From assembly GCA_035515235.1 (NCBI GenBank), contig DATJBS010000063.1, positions 1 through 64,000 on the forward strand: a DNA stretch of 64,000 nucleotides, in the 5' to 3' direction. The DNA is from JAMLHH01 sp035515235. Its GTDB lineage: Bacteria; Bacteroidota; Bacteroidia; Chitinophagales; JADIYW01. Within the stretch, counting starts at the first letter, position 1. Every line of letters starts with the position of its first letter. Under the pieces are notes generated by a model. That model worked only from the letters and a program-made list of their open reading frames with translations, did not search any database and was not told the DNA's origin. Shown here piece after piece: positions 35,713 through 44,812 of the stretch. Both the position numbers and the translations under genes were made by a program.

Positions 35713-36708
35713 ATGAGCACAACCAAAACGATTAATTTAAAAAGCAGACCTCAAGGAAAACCTGAATTGACAGATTTTGAACTGACTACATCTGAAATTC
35801 CAGAGCTAAAAGACGGAGAAGTTTTAGTAAAAACCAAGTATGTTTCTGTAGATCCTTACTTAAGAGGTCGAATGACTGACGCACCTTCTTATATCCCACC
35901 ATTCAAAATCGACCATCCTATATCCTCCGGTGTTATTGCAGAAGTGATCCAATCAAAAGATTCACATTTTAAAGAAGGCGATATGGTTTCTGGAATGTTA
36001 GCTTGGAAAGAAACTCAAGTTGCTAAATCCAAAGGACTGATGAAAGTGGATTCCAATAATGCTTCTGCATATCTCAGCATTTTGGGCTTGACGGGATTGA
36101 CCGCATATTTTGGTTTGATGGAAATTGGAAAACCTAAAAAAGGTGAAACTCTAATTGTATCTGGAGCGGCAGGTGCTGTTGGAAGTACAGTCGGTCAAAT
36201 TGGTAAAATTTTAGGTTTGCGCGTAGTTGGAATTGCAGGAACTGATGAAAAAGTTGAAATGCTGAAATCTAAATTTGGTTTTGATGAAGGAATCAATTAT
36301 AAAACCACGGAAAACATGAGCAAAGCTATTGCTGAAGCTTGTCCAAATGGTGTAGATATTTACTTTGACAACGTAGGTGGTGAGATTTCTGATGCTGTAT
36401 TGTTCAATATCAATAAATTCTCAAGAATAGTTGTTTGTGGAGCGATCTCGGTTTATAATAATACCAAACTTCCTAGAAGTATTAGCGTGCAATCTTTCCT
36501 AATTAAGAAAAGCGCTTTGATGCAAGGTTTTGTTGTTTCTGATTTTGCAGAGAAAAACAAACAAGGAATTCAACAATTATCCGAATGGTTGAAAGAGGAG
36601 AAATTACATTATACTGAAACTATAGTCGATGGCTTTGAAAATATTCCACAAGCATTTTTAGATTTATTTGAAGGCAAGAATAGTGGGAAAATGATTGTTA
36701 AAGTTTAA
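35713..36708 (+). CDS. NADP-dependent MDR oxidoreductase (CurA/LTB4DH-like)
   Basis: A 331-residue zinc-free medium-chain reductase of the group with leukotriene B4 dehydrogenase and curcumin reductase CurA. Conserved: VSVDPYLRGRM near residue 50, SGAAGAVGSTVGQIGKILG (nucleotide-binding loop, about 150), VDIYFDNVGGEI. Reduces enone double bonds with NADPH. ATG 35713 (MSTTKTINLK) is chosen; the open frame starts 22 codons earlier with an unlikely leader. Followed 23 bases later by a second MDR gene. Confidence 0.88.
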   Translation: MSTTKTINLKSRPQGKPELTDFELTTSEIPELKDGEVLVKTKYVSVDPYLRGRMTDAPSYIPPFKIDHPISSGVIAEVIQSKDSHFKEGDMVSGMLAWKETQVAKSKGLMKVDSNNASAYLSILGLTGLTAYFGLMEIGKPKKGETLIVSGAAGAVGSTVGQIGKILGLRVVGIAGTDEKVEMLKSKFGFDEGINYKTTENMSKAIAEACPNGVDIYFDNVGGEISDAVLFNINKFSRIVVCGAISVYNNTKLPRSISVQSFLIKKSALMQGFVVSDFAEKNKQGIQQLSEWLKEEKLHYTETIVDGFENIPQAFLDLFEGKNSGKMIVKV

Positions 36709-36731
36709 ACATTTCACATAAAGCAGCTCTA

Positions 36732-37652
36732 ATGAAAGCATTTGTAAGAATAGATTCAGTCGATCAAGAAGTGAGCATGGAAGATGTTCCGATTCCTAAA
36801 TATCAGTCCAACGAAGTTCTAATCAAAGTAGAAGCATTTGGTGTAGGTATTCACGATAGATATTTTATTCCCTCTGACGCAAAATTTCCATATGTAATTG
36901 GTTTGGAAGGAACTGGAGTAATTCAAGAAATAGGTAGTGAATTCACAAATTTTAAAGTTGACGACCGAGTTATATTTACTACTGTCATGCAAGCCAATGG
37001 TGGCAGTTGGGCAGAATATGCTGTAGCGAATCAAGATGTATTGATTTCATTACCAGCAAATTTGACTTTCGCGCAAGGTGCAACTGTTCCAATAGCAGGA
37101 AAAACTGCATTAGAATGCATGCGGGAATTAGACATAAAAGAAGGTGAAAGTCTTTTTATTGCGGGAGCATCGGGTGCTATAGGGACATTGGTGATTCAAT
37201 TAGCTCACGCTAAAGGTGTACGTATTTCAGCTTCTGCTTCAGCAAAAAATCAAGATTATATGAAAACCTTAGGTGCTGATCAAACTGTAGACTATAGCGA
37301 CCCTGATTGGATAAATAAAGTAAAAAACTGGTCAGATGGCGGAGTTGATAAAGTACTAGCTATACAGCCGGATACTGAAATAAAGAGCATTCAAGTGGTA
37401 AAAGATGGTGGTCTACTAATTACTGTTTCAGGCTATAATTCTTCTATATCATCGCAGCGTGGAATAGATATCCGTCAAATGGGACATGAATTATTTACTA
37501 CAACAGAATTAAAAGAATTGGTCAACTCCATTTCTATTGGAGAGATTAATATAGTGATTGAAAAAGAATTTCCTTTCGACCAAGCTTTAGAAGCGCTTCT
37601 AAAAACAGAGACTAGAAAAGCTAGAGGAAAAGTAGTAGTGAATGTAAATTGA
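36732..37652 (+). CDS. Quinone-reductase-like MDR oxidoreductase
   Basis: A 306-residue medium-chain reductase without the catalytic-zinc ligands, QOR-like. Conserved: PYVIGLEGTGVIQEIG near residue 53, FIAGASGAIGTLVIQLAHAKG (nucleotide loop, about 137-157), VDYSDPDW. Probably reduces quinones or reactive carbonyls with NAD(P)H. Overlaps in theme and probably in transcription with the gene before it. Confidence 0.85.
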   Translation: MKAFVRIDSVDQEVSMEDVPIPKYQSNEVLIKVEAFGVGIHDRYFIPSDAKFPYVIGLEGTGVIQEIGSEFTNFKVDDRVIFTTVMQANGGSWAEYAVANQDVLISLPANLTFAQGATVPIAGKTALECMRELDIKEGESLFIAGASGAIGTLVIQLAHAKGVRISASASAKNQDYMKTLGADQTVDYSDPDWINKVKNWSDGGVDKVLAIQPDTEIKSIQVVKDGGLLITVSGYNSSISSQRGIDIRQMGHELFTTTELKELVNSISIGEINIVIEKEFPFDQALEALLKTETRKARGKVVVNVN

Positions 37653-37768
37653 GGAAGACTTTTTAAAATTTCATCTTATTACCAACTGAACATTTGTACT
37701 TAAAAACCCGTTTCTCCTTCCGATACTTATCAATTTAGATAATTAGAAATCGTTTAAAAACCAATCAG

Positions 37769-38266
37769 ATGTATAAAGGTTTGAAAATAATATGTAGTAC
37801 ATTTTTTTTACTTATGATTAATTCAGTTTCTGCGCAATATGTAGAACAATCTTTCGATCTAAATCAAATGGGCGCTTTAAAATTGGCAGAACAAGCCAAA
37901 ATTGAAGCACAGAAATTAGAGAAAAATGTATCCGTTGCCGTACTCAATTCATCCGGAGTAACACTTTTATTACTTAAAGGTGATCAGGTAGGACCTCATA
38001 ATACAGAAGCTTCTAGAAGAAAAGCTTATACTGCACTTTCCACCAAAACACCGAGTTTTGAATTAATGCAAAAAGCTGCTGCTGATTCTTCTGCTCAGAA
38101 CTTAAACACACTACCCGAACTTTTACTATTGGGCGGTGGCGTTCCTATTTGGAAGGATGGCGTACTTGTTGGAAGCATAGGTGTATCTGGTGCTGGCGGT
38201 GGTGCGACAGATCACAATGTAGCTAAAATGGCTGCAGAAAATCTTGGTTTTAGTATTAAAAAATAA
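37769..38266 (+). CDS. GlcG/HbpS-like protein with signal peptide
   Basis: A 165-residue GlcG/HbpS-family protein. The N-terminal hydrophobic region ending VSAQY looks like a signal peptide, so this copy is exported. Family stretches: VAVLNSSGVTLLLLKGDQ, HNTEASRRKAYTALSTKTPS, and GGGVPIWKDGVLVGSIGVSGAGG. HbpS binds heme or responds to iron and oxidative stress; many family members are unstudied. Followed 12 bases later by a second, cytoplasmic paralogue. Confidence 0.85.
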   Translation: MYKGLKIICSTFFLLMINSVSAQYVEQSFDLNQMGALKLAEQAKIEAQKLEKNVSVAVLNSSGVTLLLLKGDQVGPHNTEASRRKAYTALSTKTPSFELMQKAAADSSAQNLNTLPELLLLGGGVPIWKDGVLVGSIGVSGAGGGATDHNVAKMAAENLGFSIKK

Positions 38267-38278
38267 TTCTTCTAAAAT

Positions 38279-38713
38279 ATGAATTCCAATAAAGATATCA
38301 TCCAACAAGAACCTATACTTACTTCAGCTATTGCACATAAAATAGCACAAAGCGCTTTTGACCAAGCTGATAATGATGGTTTGATGGTCACTGTAACGGT
38401 GGTGGACAAATCGGGACAGACACTTGCCGTTTTGCGACATCACAATGCAGGAGTTCACACGATTCGAGCAAGTTATAAAAAAGCCTTTACTGCTGCCTCC
38501 CAAAAACGGTCGACTTCTGAAATAGCTCAAGGTATTAAAGAAGGAAAAATTCCCGAAGACGTTCGGTATCTAGATAAGAATATTCTAATTTTAGATGGTG
38601 GCTTTCCTATTTTCATTCATGATAAAGTAGTTGGTGGTATTGGCGTAGGCGGTGCGCATGGAAGCGAAGATAATCGTATTGCACAAGCAGGATTGCAAGC
38701 TATCAGTTTATAA
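38279..38713 (+). CDS. GlcG/HbpS-like cytoplasmic protein
   Basis: A 144-residue paralogue of the previous gene without a signal peptide. Same family stretches: VTVVDKSGQTLAVLRHHNAGVH, ASYKKAFTAASQKRSTSE and LDGGFPIFIHDKVVGGIGVGG. The pair gives one copy outside and one inside the cytoplasm. Function unknown beyond the family link to heme or small-molecule binding. Confidence 0.85.
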   Translation: MNSNKDIIQQEPILTSAIAHKIAQSAFDQADNDGLMVTVTVVDKSGQTLAVLRHHNAGVHTIRASYKKAFTAASQKRSTSEIAQGIKEGKIPEDVRYLDKNILILDGGFPIFIHDKVVGGIGVGGAHGSEDNRIAQAGLQAISL

Positions 38714-38842
38714 ATGTTAAAGTAATCTTTTCGTTTTCAATTCTTTATTCAAAAAAAACATCCATCTCCTTCTCTCTTCTTAAATGTTAAAAACCTCTTC
38801 AACAAAGTGCAAAACCTTTAGTAGAGATATTAATAAAACGCT

Positions 38843-38850
38843 TAACTTTG
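38843..38850 (+). promoter_or_regulatory. TAnnTTTG -7 element before the NfeD-like gene
   Basis: TAACTTTG matches the Bacteroidota -7 consensus and stops 3 bases before ATG 38854. A TTTA at 38817-38820 may be a weak -33 box. It implies an almost leaderless transcript for the NfeD-like/flotillin pair and shows that the upstream TTG in the same frame is not the start. Confidence 0.55.
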
Positions 38851-38853
38851 AAG

Positions 38854-39423
38854 ATGATGGAATTGTTAGACAACCTAGATCCACTCTTAAAGACTTTTTG
38901 GTATGTAGCACTTCCATCGAGTCTTATTTTTATTTTTCAGACTATTCTGACATTTTTTGGAGCAGACGCTACAGATGGTATTGATGCTGACTTTGACGGA
39001 GACTTTGATGGCGCAGATGCTCCTTTCCAATTGTTCTCTTTTCGAAATTTAATTAATTTCTTATTAGGATTTAGCTGGACAGGAATTTCATTCTACTCCC
39101 TTATTCCCAACCCATTTTTGCTATTTGCTCTAGCACTTGGTGTAGGGATTTTCTTCATTTATTTATTTTTTATCATCATCAGACAAGTCCAAAGATTGGC
39201 AGAAGACAATTCTTTCAAAATAACCAACACTTTAAATAAAACAGCCGAAGTTTATCTTACCATTCCTGCAAATAAATCAGGTAAAGGAAAAATTATGATT
39301 AGCATCAATGGCGCATTTCATGAACTGGATGCGATGACTGAAGGTGATAAAATCATCTCCAACTCAATAGTAAAAGTGGTAAGAATTGAAAACGATAATA
39401 TCTTAATAGTAGAACCAATTTAA
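38854..39423 (+). CDS. NfeD-like (YqiJ-type) membrane protein
   Basis: A 189-residue membrane protein: hydrophobic segments near 15-35, 65-85 and 90-110, an acidic loop rich in Asp (GIDADFDGDFDGAD), and a C-terminal OB-fold-like domain (LNKTAEVYLTIPANKSGKGKIMISING). Matches NfeD/YqiJ-type partners of flotillins. Just before the flotillin gene (9-base gap), the usual order. Likely helps organise membrane microdomains. Confidence 0.8.
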   Translation: MMELLDNLDPLLKTFWYVALPSSLIFIFQTILTFFGADATDGIDADFDGDFDGADAPFQLFSFRNLINFLLGFSWTGISFYSLIPNPFLLFALALGVGIFFIYLFFIIIRQVQRLAEDNSFKITNTLNKTAEVYLTIPANKSGKGKIMISINGAFHELDAMTEGDKIISNSIVKVVRIENDNILIVEPI

Positions 39424-39432
39424 TAATAAAAC

Positions 39433-40944
39433 ATGACACCCATTATCCTCATTGTAGTAGCAGCTCTCGTGATTTTTGTGACGATAACTGCTTTGGTATC
39501 TCGGTATAAAAGATGCCCTTCTGACAAAATATTAGTGATTTACGGTAAAACTGGAGGGACATCTGCGAAGTGTGTTCATGGAGGTGGAGCATTCATTTGG
39601 CCCGTTATTCAAGATTTTGCATTTCTAGATTTAAAACCTTTATCTATTGAAGCTAATCTCACCAATGCATTGAGCCGTCAAAATATTCGTGTGGACGTTC
39701 CATGTAGATTTACTATTGCAATCTCTACAGAAACGGACAGTATGAATACTGCTGCAGAAAGATTGTTAGAATTGTCTTATGAGCAAATTCAAGAATTAGC
39801 AAAAGATATTTTATTCGGACAGTTACGTTTGGTGATTGCTACGATGACGATAGAAGAAATCAACTCTGATAGAGATAAATTTTTAGATAATATTTCAAAA
39901 AACGTAGATAGTGAGCTGAAAAAAATCGGTTTAAAATTGATCAACGTAAACGTTACGGATATCAAGGATGAATCAGGTTATATAGAAGCATTAGGTAAAG
40001 AAGCCGCAGCAAAAGCTATCAACGAAGCAAAAATAAGTGTTGCCGAACAAGAGAAAATCGGTGAAACAGGAAAGGCATTAGCGGATAGAGAAAAAGATAC
40101 TCAAATCGCAGAAACGCACAGAGATAGAGACGTTAAAATAGCTATCACACAAAAAGATAGAGAAATCAGTATTGCATCTGCTTCTAAAGACGAAGCTATT
40201 GGAAAAGCTGAAGCTGCGAGAGATACAAGAGTTAAAACATCTGAAGCGAATGCGATTGCGATCAAAGGAGAAAACGAAGCGAAGATTGCCATTGCAAATT
40301 CGGAAGCTTTAAGAAGAGAGAAAGAAGCAGAATCTTTACGTATTGCAATCACAGCCGAAAAGGTTCAACAAGCTAGAGCTCTAGAAGAGTCTTATGTAGC
40401 GGAGCAAAAAGCAGAGTTAGCTCGTTCCGAAAGAGAGCGCTCTACTCAAATAGCGAATATTGTAATTCCTGCAGAAATAGCAAAACAAAGAGCTATCATC
40501 GAAGCTCAAGCAGAAGCAGAAACCATCAGGGAAAATGCAAAAGGTGAAGCTGATGCAATTTTTGCCAAAATGGAAGCAGAAGCTAAAGGTCTCTTTGAAA
40601 TCTTAACCAAACAAGCTGAAGGTTACAAAGAAGTGGTTGCTGCTGCCGGCGGAGACCCTACAAAAGCTTTCCAATTATTGCTTTTAGAGAAGCTTCCTGA
40701 ATTAGTTAAAACTCAAGTTGAAGCCGTTAAAAATATAAAAATTGATAAAATCACGGTTTGGGATTCTGGAAATAATGAAAACGGAAATGGCTCTACAGCG
40801 AATTTCGTTTCGGGAATGATGAAGACAGTTCCTCCATTGAATGACTTATTTAATATGGCAGGACTGAATTTACCTTCTTATTTGAAAGGTGCAGAAGGTA
40901 ATGAATCAACTGATTCTAAAGAAAAAGAATCTGAAAATAAATAG
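39433..40944 (+). CDS. Flotillin-family (SPFH) protein, YqiK/FloT-like
   Basis: A 503-residue flotillin. N-terminal membrane segment (MTPIILIVVAALVIFVTITALV), SPFH domain about 30-200 (FIWPVIQDFAFLDLKPLSIE; LELSYEQIQELAKDILFGQLR), then a long Ala/Glu-rich coiled coil about 200-400 (repeats such as KEAAAKAINEAK), and an ordinary C-terminus. Oligomerises at the inner leaflet and scaffolds membrane domains. Operon with the NfeD-like gene. Confidence 0.92.
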   Translation: MTPIILIVVAALVIFVTITALVSRYKRCPSDKILVIYGKTGGTSAKCVHGGGAFIWPVIQDFAFLDLKPLSIEANLTNALSRQNIRVDVPCRFTIAISTETDSMNTAAERLLELSYEQIQELAKDILFGQLRLVIATMTIEEINSDRDKFLDNISKNVDSELKKIGLKLINVNVTDIKDESGYIEALGKEAAAKAINEAKISVAEQEKIGETGKALADREKDTQIAETHRDRDVKIAITQKDREISIASASKDEAIGKAEAARDTRVKTSEANAIAIKGENEAKIAIANSEALRREKEAESLRIAITAEKVQQARALEESYVAEQKAELARSERERSTQIANIVIPAEIAKQRAIIEAQAEAETIRENAKGEADAIFAKMEAEAKGLFEILTKQAEGYKEVVAAAGGDPTKAFQLLLLEKLPELVKTQVEAVKNIKIDKITVWDSGNNENGNGSTANFVSGMMKTVPPLNDLFNMAGLNLPSYLKGAEGNESTDSKEKESENK

Positions 40945-40994
40945 TTACGAATAAACTTATAATTGCTCCGAATAAAATGAGCATATAAAACTTC

Positions 40995-41024
40995 AACAGC
41001 TTATGCCCTAGTGTGTAAGCTGTT
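40995..41024 (+). terminator. Stem-loop after the flotillin gene
   Basis: AACAGCTTA (40995-41003) pairs with TAAGCTGTT (41016-41024), followed by a T-rich tail (TATTATTTAT). Probable intrinsic terminator. Confidence 0.65.
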
Positions 41025-41124
41025 TATTATTTATAGTAAAATCTACATACTGCTTAGATTTCTTGTAGGACTTTCATAAAAAACTATAAAATAAATTTTC
41101 TATTCATAGATAATGAAAATCTTT

Positions 41125-41140
41125 ATCGTAATTTTACAAT
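41125..41140. promoter_or_regulatory. Candidate ArsR operator
   Basis: ATCGTAATTTTACAAT is a near-palindrome (one mismatch in each 8-base arm apart from the centre) 21 bases before the GTG start of the arsR-type gene. ArsR-family repressors usually bind such sites near their own promoter. No binding evidence; based on position and symmetry. Confidence 0.4.
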
Positions 41141-41161
41141 ATAGTTTAAAATGAGAGAATC

Positions 41162-41488
41162 GTGGAGACAACAGTTAAAAGTTATACAGAAAATCAAATA
41201 GATATAGCAAGAATTGCAAAAGCATTGGGACACCCTGCTCGGGTCGCAATAATAGAATATTTGATAAGTGTAGAAACATGTATTTGTGGAGATATTGTCA
41301 ATGAATTACCACTTGCTCAAGCTACTGTTTCTCAACATTTGAAGGAGTTAAAAAACGCAGGGCTTATTCAAGGAAGTATTGAGGGGAACGCTATTTGCTA
41401 TTGCGTCAACGAAGAAACACTAGAAAAATTCAACAATTTTATTCAGCACATTTCTAAGAAAGTCATCAAAAGAAATTCTTGCTGTTAA
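41162..41488 (+). CDS. arsR: ArsR-family transcriptional repressor
   Basis: A 108-residue winged-helix repressor starting at GTG 41162. Helix-turn-helix LPLAQATVSQHLKELKNAGL (about 46-66), and a metal-binding CxC in VETCICGDIV (about 36-44) at the start of the recognition region, as in arsenic-sensing ArsR. Ends NSCC, giving extra possible thiolate ligands. The downstream gene encodes an arsenite methyltransferase, 17 bases away, supporting arsenite as signal. Confidence 0.9.
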   Translation: METTVKSYTENQIDIARIAKALGHPARVAIIEYLISVETCICGDIVNELPLAQATVSQHLKELKNAGLIQGSIEGNAICYCVNEETLEKFNNFIQHISKKVIKRNSCC

Positions 41489-41505
41489 TTACTAAATATA
41501 ATACG

Positions 41506-42339
41506 ATGAATAATAACGAAGAGATTAAAGAAATGGTCAAACAAAAGTATACTGAAATTGCTTTACAAGACCAAGAAACTAACGCCAGTTCTTGCTGTGG
41601 AAGTGGAGGATGCAGTACTGAAGTTTACAATATCATGAGTGATGAATACGATCATTTAGAAGGATATCATCCTGATGCAGATTTAAAATTAGGATGTGGA
41701 TTACCAACAGAATTTGCTAAAATTAAAGCTGGAGATACTGTAGTGGATTTGGGTAGTGGAGCTGGAAATGATTGCTTTGTTGCAAGACACGAAACTGGTG
41801 ACTCTGGAAAAGTAATCGGAATTGACTTTACAGAAGCTATGATTGAAAAAGCACGAAACAATGCTGAAAAACGTCGCTTCAATAATGTAGAATTTAGACA
41901 AGGTGATATAGAAAAAATTCCAATTACCGCTAATGTTGCTGATGTAGTGGTGAGTAACTGTGTGATGAACCTAGTTCCAGATAAACCGAAAGCTTTTGGT
42001 GAAGTATATCGAATATTGAAAGAAGGCGGACATTTTAGTATATCAGATATTGTACTGACTGGTGATTTACCTGACAAAATTAAAAATGCTGCAGAAATGT
42101 ATGCTGGTTGTGTTGCAAGTGCAATTCTAAAAGAAGATTATTTACAAATCATCAAAGATGCAGGTTTTACAAATATCACACTTCAAAAAGAAAAGCCTAT
42201 TATCGTTCCAACAGATATTTTAGTCAACTATTTGAATATGGAAGAAATTAGAGAGTATAATTCTAATAAAACTTCTATTTATAGTATCACCGTTTATGCT
42301 GAAAAACCAGCAGCTTGTTGCGGACCTAGTTGTTGCTAA
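41506..42339 (+). CDS. arsM: Arsenite methyltransferase
   Basis: A 277-residue SAM-dependent methyltransferase. SAM loop VVDLGSGAGNDCFVARHETG (about 84-104); VSNCVMNLVPDKPKAFGEVYRILK has the conserved catalytic cysteine; arsenic-binding cysteines also in ASSCCGSGGC near residue 30 and in the C-terminal ACCGPSCC. Converts arsenite to methylated arsenic. The frame opens at 41479 inside arsR; ATG 41506 gives the family N-terminus and no overlap. Confidence 0.93.
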   Translation: MNNNEEIKEMVKQKYTEIALQDQETNASSCCGSGGCSTEVYNIMSDEYDHLEGYHPDADLKLGCGLPTEFAKIKAGDTVVDLGSGAGNDCFVARHETGDSGKVIGIDFTEAMIEKARNNAEKRRFNNVEFRQGDIEKIPITANVADVVVSNCVMNLVPDKPKAFGEVYRILKEGGHFSISDIVLTGDLPDKIKNAAEMYAGCVASAILKEDYLQIIKDAGFTNITLQKEKPIIVPTDILVNYLNMEEIREYNSNKTSIYSITVYAEKPAACCGPSCC

Positions 42340-42393
42340 TACCTTTAGGCTTCTATCCTATTGTTAAAATTATTTATTGATAGAATGAAATTC

Positions 42394-42422
42394 AAATCTC
42401 CTTTTAAAAGAGGAGATTTTTT
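42394..42422 (+). terminator. Terminator between arsM and the TPR gene
   Basis: AAATCTCCT (42394-42402) pairs with AGGAGATTT (42411-42419), followed by T residues. It lies between convergent genes and touches the stop codon of the minus-strand TPR gene. Confidence 0.8.
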
Positions 42423-43623
42423 ATTTTGTACTCAAATACATATTGATCACATTAAAAACTTCGTGGTCTTCGGGTAATGTCTTAGAGAAATAATTTTGAG
42501 CTTGTTGAAAATGCTTTTTAGATACAACAAGATTAGAATCATAAAGTAATTGTCCTTGGTAAAAGTGTAGATTTCCCAAGATTTTATTATTCTGCGGATA
42601 TACCTTTTCTAAATCCTTTAATATCTTCAAGACAGGTTCATAGTTCTTTCCTTTGGATTGATACGCTTGAATGATAGAATTATAGACTTCAGGGCTTTCA
42701 GGATCGAGTAAAATAATTTCCATGACCAATTTTTCTTGATTGGTTAAATTCTCCCGAATGGAAATGTATAATTGATCTAATAAAACTTCAGGATTTTTAG
42801 GTGATATTTCCAATGCTTTATTGAGATAGAAAATAGCACTATCAGTTTTACTCTGAACGTCAAACGCATAACTGATCAATCTTAAGGGATCAATTTTCTG
42901 TGTTTGATCTGTATATAAATTGTAAGCAACTTTAGCATCAGCAATAGCCTTATCATAATTAGTCAACATGTACTCAGCATAAGCTAAATTGTAATAAGAA
43001 GGCGGATAATGTGAATTTTGGAGAACAGATGATTTTAAAATTCTTTGTGCTTCATCAAATTTGCTTTGACCTATTAATAAAAAACCTAAAACAAAAAATG
43101 TTTCATAATCAGCACTCTTCAATTCTATGGCTTTCCTAGAAGCCAATTCTAATTCATTTAATAAAGTATCTCTTGGAATACTAGTTTTGATTTCAGGACT
43201 TAAGTAAATTTCATATAAAAAGTCAGATTTCACTTTATATAAAATAGACTCCTGTGGTCGAAATTTTATAAAAGAGTCTATTAAATCATTGGCTTTCAAA
43301 GCATACAAGTCATATTTACCTGCTTTCTTTCTGAGTTGATCTAAAGATTGATCGAGTGAAATATTAGTAAAACCAAAATTTTCAAATTGTAATTGTACAA
43401 CATGAAAGTTCAATGCTAAATTCAACTTGACCAAGAAGATCTCTAAATCATTATTTTGAGGATCAGCTTTCTCTAGTGTTTTGTATGCATCTAAAATCTT
43501 TCCTGAAGCCATCATTTGATCGACTTCATTGAGCAAAGTTTTATTATCTAAAGCTTGTACTTTTACTATACTTACCAAAAATAACAATATTAAAAATCTA
43601 TATTTACGCATCTTAGAATACAT
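42421..43623 (-). CDS. Tetratricopeptide repeat protein with signal peptide
   Basis: A 400-residue exported protein: signal peptide at the N-terminus (MRKYRFLILLFLVSIVKVQA, starting at codon 5, so the start may be 43611), followed by TPR units visible in residues 140-380 (for example AQRILKSSVLQNSHYPPSYYN, cited by position about 186-206, and SAIFYLNKALEISPKNPEVL). Probably a scaffold in the periplasm or outer membrane. Single gene; its partner is unknown. Confidence 0.82.
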   Translation of the reverse strand: MYSKMRKYRFLILLFLVSIVKVQALDNKTLLNEVDQMMASGKILDAYKTLEKADPQNNDLEIFLVKLNLALNFHVVQLQFENFGFTNISLDQSLDQLRKKAGKYDLYALKANDLIDSFIKFRPQESILYKVKSDFLYEIYLSPEIKTSIPRDTLLNELELASRKAIELKSADYETFFVLGFLLIGQSKFDEAQRILKSSVLQNSHYPPSYYNLAYAEYMLTNYDKAIADAKVAYNLYTDQTQKIDPLRLISYAFDVQSKTDSAIFYLNKALEISPKNPEVLLDQLYISIRENLTNQEKLVMEIILLDPESPEVYNSIIQAYQSKGKNYEPVLKILKDLEKVYPQNNKILGNLHFYQGQLLYDSNLVVSKKHFQQAQNYFSKTLPEDHEVFNVINMYLSTK

Positions 43624-43674
43624 TTTTGCTAAAACTAAGCCAAATATTATTAATTAATTTTGATTCCTAAAAAA

Positions 43675-43914
43675 ATGAGAGACTGTTCTACTAAAAAAAT
43701 AGGATATTCTTCTTCTAGTTTTGCCGTTACAGCTCTTTTAGAATTGCATTCAAAAGCTGTAGGAGGACCTATTAATTATTACAAATGTCAAATTTGCGAT
43801 CAATATCATTTGACTTCTAGAGGTCCTGCTATACCTGAATTGTCTAGTAAGAAATCAAATTCATCTACGAGTGATGCTGCTTTAAAATGGATAAAAAAAT
43901 TTAAAGATTATTGA
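43675..43914 (+). CDS. Small protein with CxxC and CDQYHLTS motif
   Basis: A 79-residue protein (the frame also opens with TTG at 43660, but ATG 43675 matches the family). KCQICDQYHLTSRGP holds a CxxC and the conserved C-x-x-WHLTS-like block of a small Bacteroidota protein family of unknown role; possibly binds zinc with the N-terminal Cys. Alone; no operon partner seen. Confidence 0.62.
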   Translation: MRDCSTKKIGYSSSSFAVTALLELHSKAVGGPINYYKCQICDQYHLTSRGPAIPELSSKKSNSSTSDAALKWIKKFKDY

Positions 43915-44116
43915 TTTATAAGCACAACATCATTCACACAACTATATTATCATCAACTTCTTAAGCATTCATTAAGATGGGCTACTAAATGAATATCATA
44001 ATTGAAGGAGGAGCAAAACCTTCAGGACATATATAAATTAAGATAAAATAAACTTTTAGAATACTCTTCACTTCTAAATATTATTGTATTTTCAATGTTA
44101 TAATAAGTAATCCATT

Positions 44117-44419
44117 ATGAAAATCACGCACACTGTTATAGACGAAAGAAACCTTTTAAAGCCTCATGGAAGAATTGATACTTTAACGAGTCCCGAATTA
44201 GAAGGAGTATTACAACCATTACTTCTTCAAGATAAAATCTTAATCACAATAGACTTTAAAGAGGTTACTTATATTTCTAGTGCAGGATTGAGAGTTCTCA
44301 TCAAAGCGGCTCAGAAAGCAAAGCAAGGAAATACAGAAGTCCATTTAATCCACTTAAATGAAAGCGTTGCTCAAGTTTTAGAAATTACAGGATTTCAATC
44401 TTTTTTCAATATCCAATAA
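44117..44419 (+). CDS. STAS-domain anti-sigma factor antagonist (RsbV-like)
   Basis: A 100-residue single-STAS protein. The switch helix is FKEVTYISSAGLRVLIKAA, with Ser 54/55 as the phosphorylation site. In partner switching, the dephosphorylated form frees the target from the kinase. First gene of an eight-gene run continuing through the RsbW-like, RsbU-like, kinase-GNAT, LuxC-like, LuxE-like and MFS genes, with gaps of at most about 12 bases or short overlaps. Confidence 0.9.
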   Translation: MKITHTVIDERNLLKPHGRIDTLTSPELEGVLQPLLLQDKILITIDFKEVTYISSAGLRVLIKAAQKAKQGNTEVHLIHLNESVAQVLEITGFQSFFNIQ

Positions 44420-44428
44420 TAGGATTTC

Positions 44429-44812
44429 ATGAGAACACTTATTATATCATCTCGTTCTCAATGGGAAAATTCTTTAAATCAATTAGAGAATTGGCTAGTT
44501 GAATTCCATATTCACCCCACAATACAACAACATATTTATGTATCATTTGATGAAATCGTTTCCAATATATTCCGTCATAACTCTACACAAAAAACTATAA
44601 AAATAAACATTAAAATAGATTTAGAAACTTCATTTATTGCTTTAACCTTTAGTGATAATTGTCCTTTATTCAACCCTTTAAACAAAATTGATAAGGTTGA
44701 AATCAGCTTAGGAGGTTGGGGTATTGATATCGTTAAAAAGCTGATGGACGAAATCCACTATGAAATCGTCAATGATAAAAATTGCTTGAGCATTAAAAAA
44801 TATATCGTTTGA
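44429..44812 (+). CDS. RsbW-like serine kinase / anti-sigma factor
   Basis: A 127-residue HATPase_c_2 protein. N-box FDEIVSNIFRHNS (about 40-52), then FSDNCPLFNPLNKI (ATP-lid region) and GGWGIDIVKKLMDEI. Likely phosphorylates the STAS protein and binds a regulatory target. Its stop overlaps the TTG start of the phosphatase gene (TTGA). Confidence 0.88.
   Translation: MRTLIISSRSQWENSLNQLENWLVEFHIHPTIQQHIYVSFDEIVSNIFRHNSTQKTIKINIKIDLETSFIALTFSDNCPLFNPLNKIDKVEISLGGWGIDIVKKLMDEIHYEIVNDKNCLSIKKYIV

Noticed and set aside
43989..44036. 15-codon frame MNIIIEGGAKPSGHI
   Set aside because: Too short, no family resemblance that I can name; it may be a chance frame in a 202-base gap.
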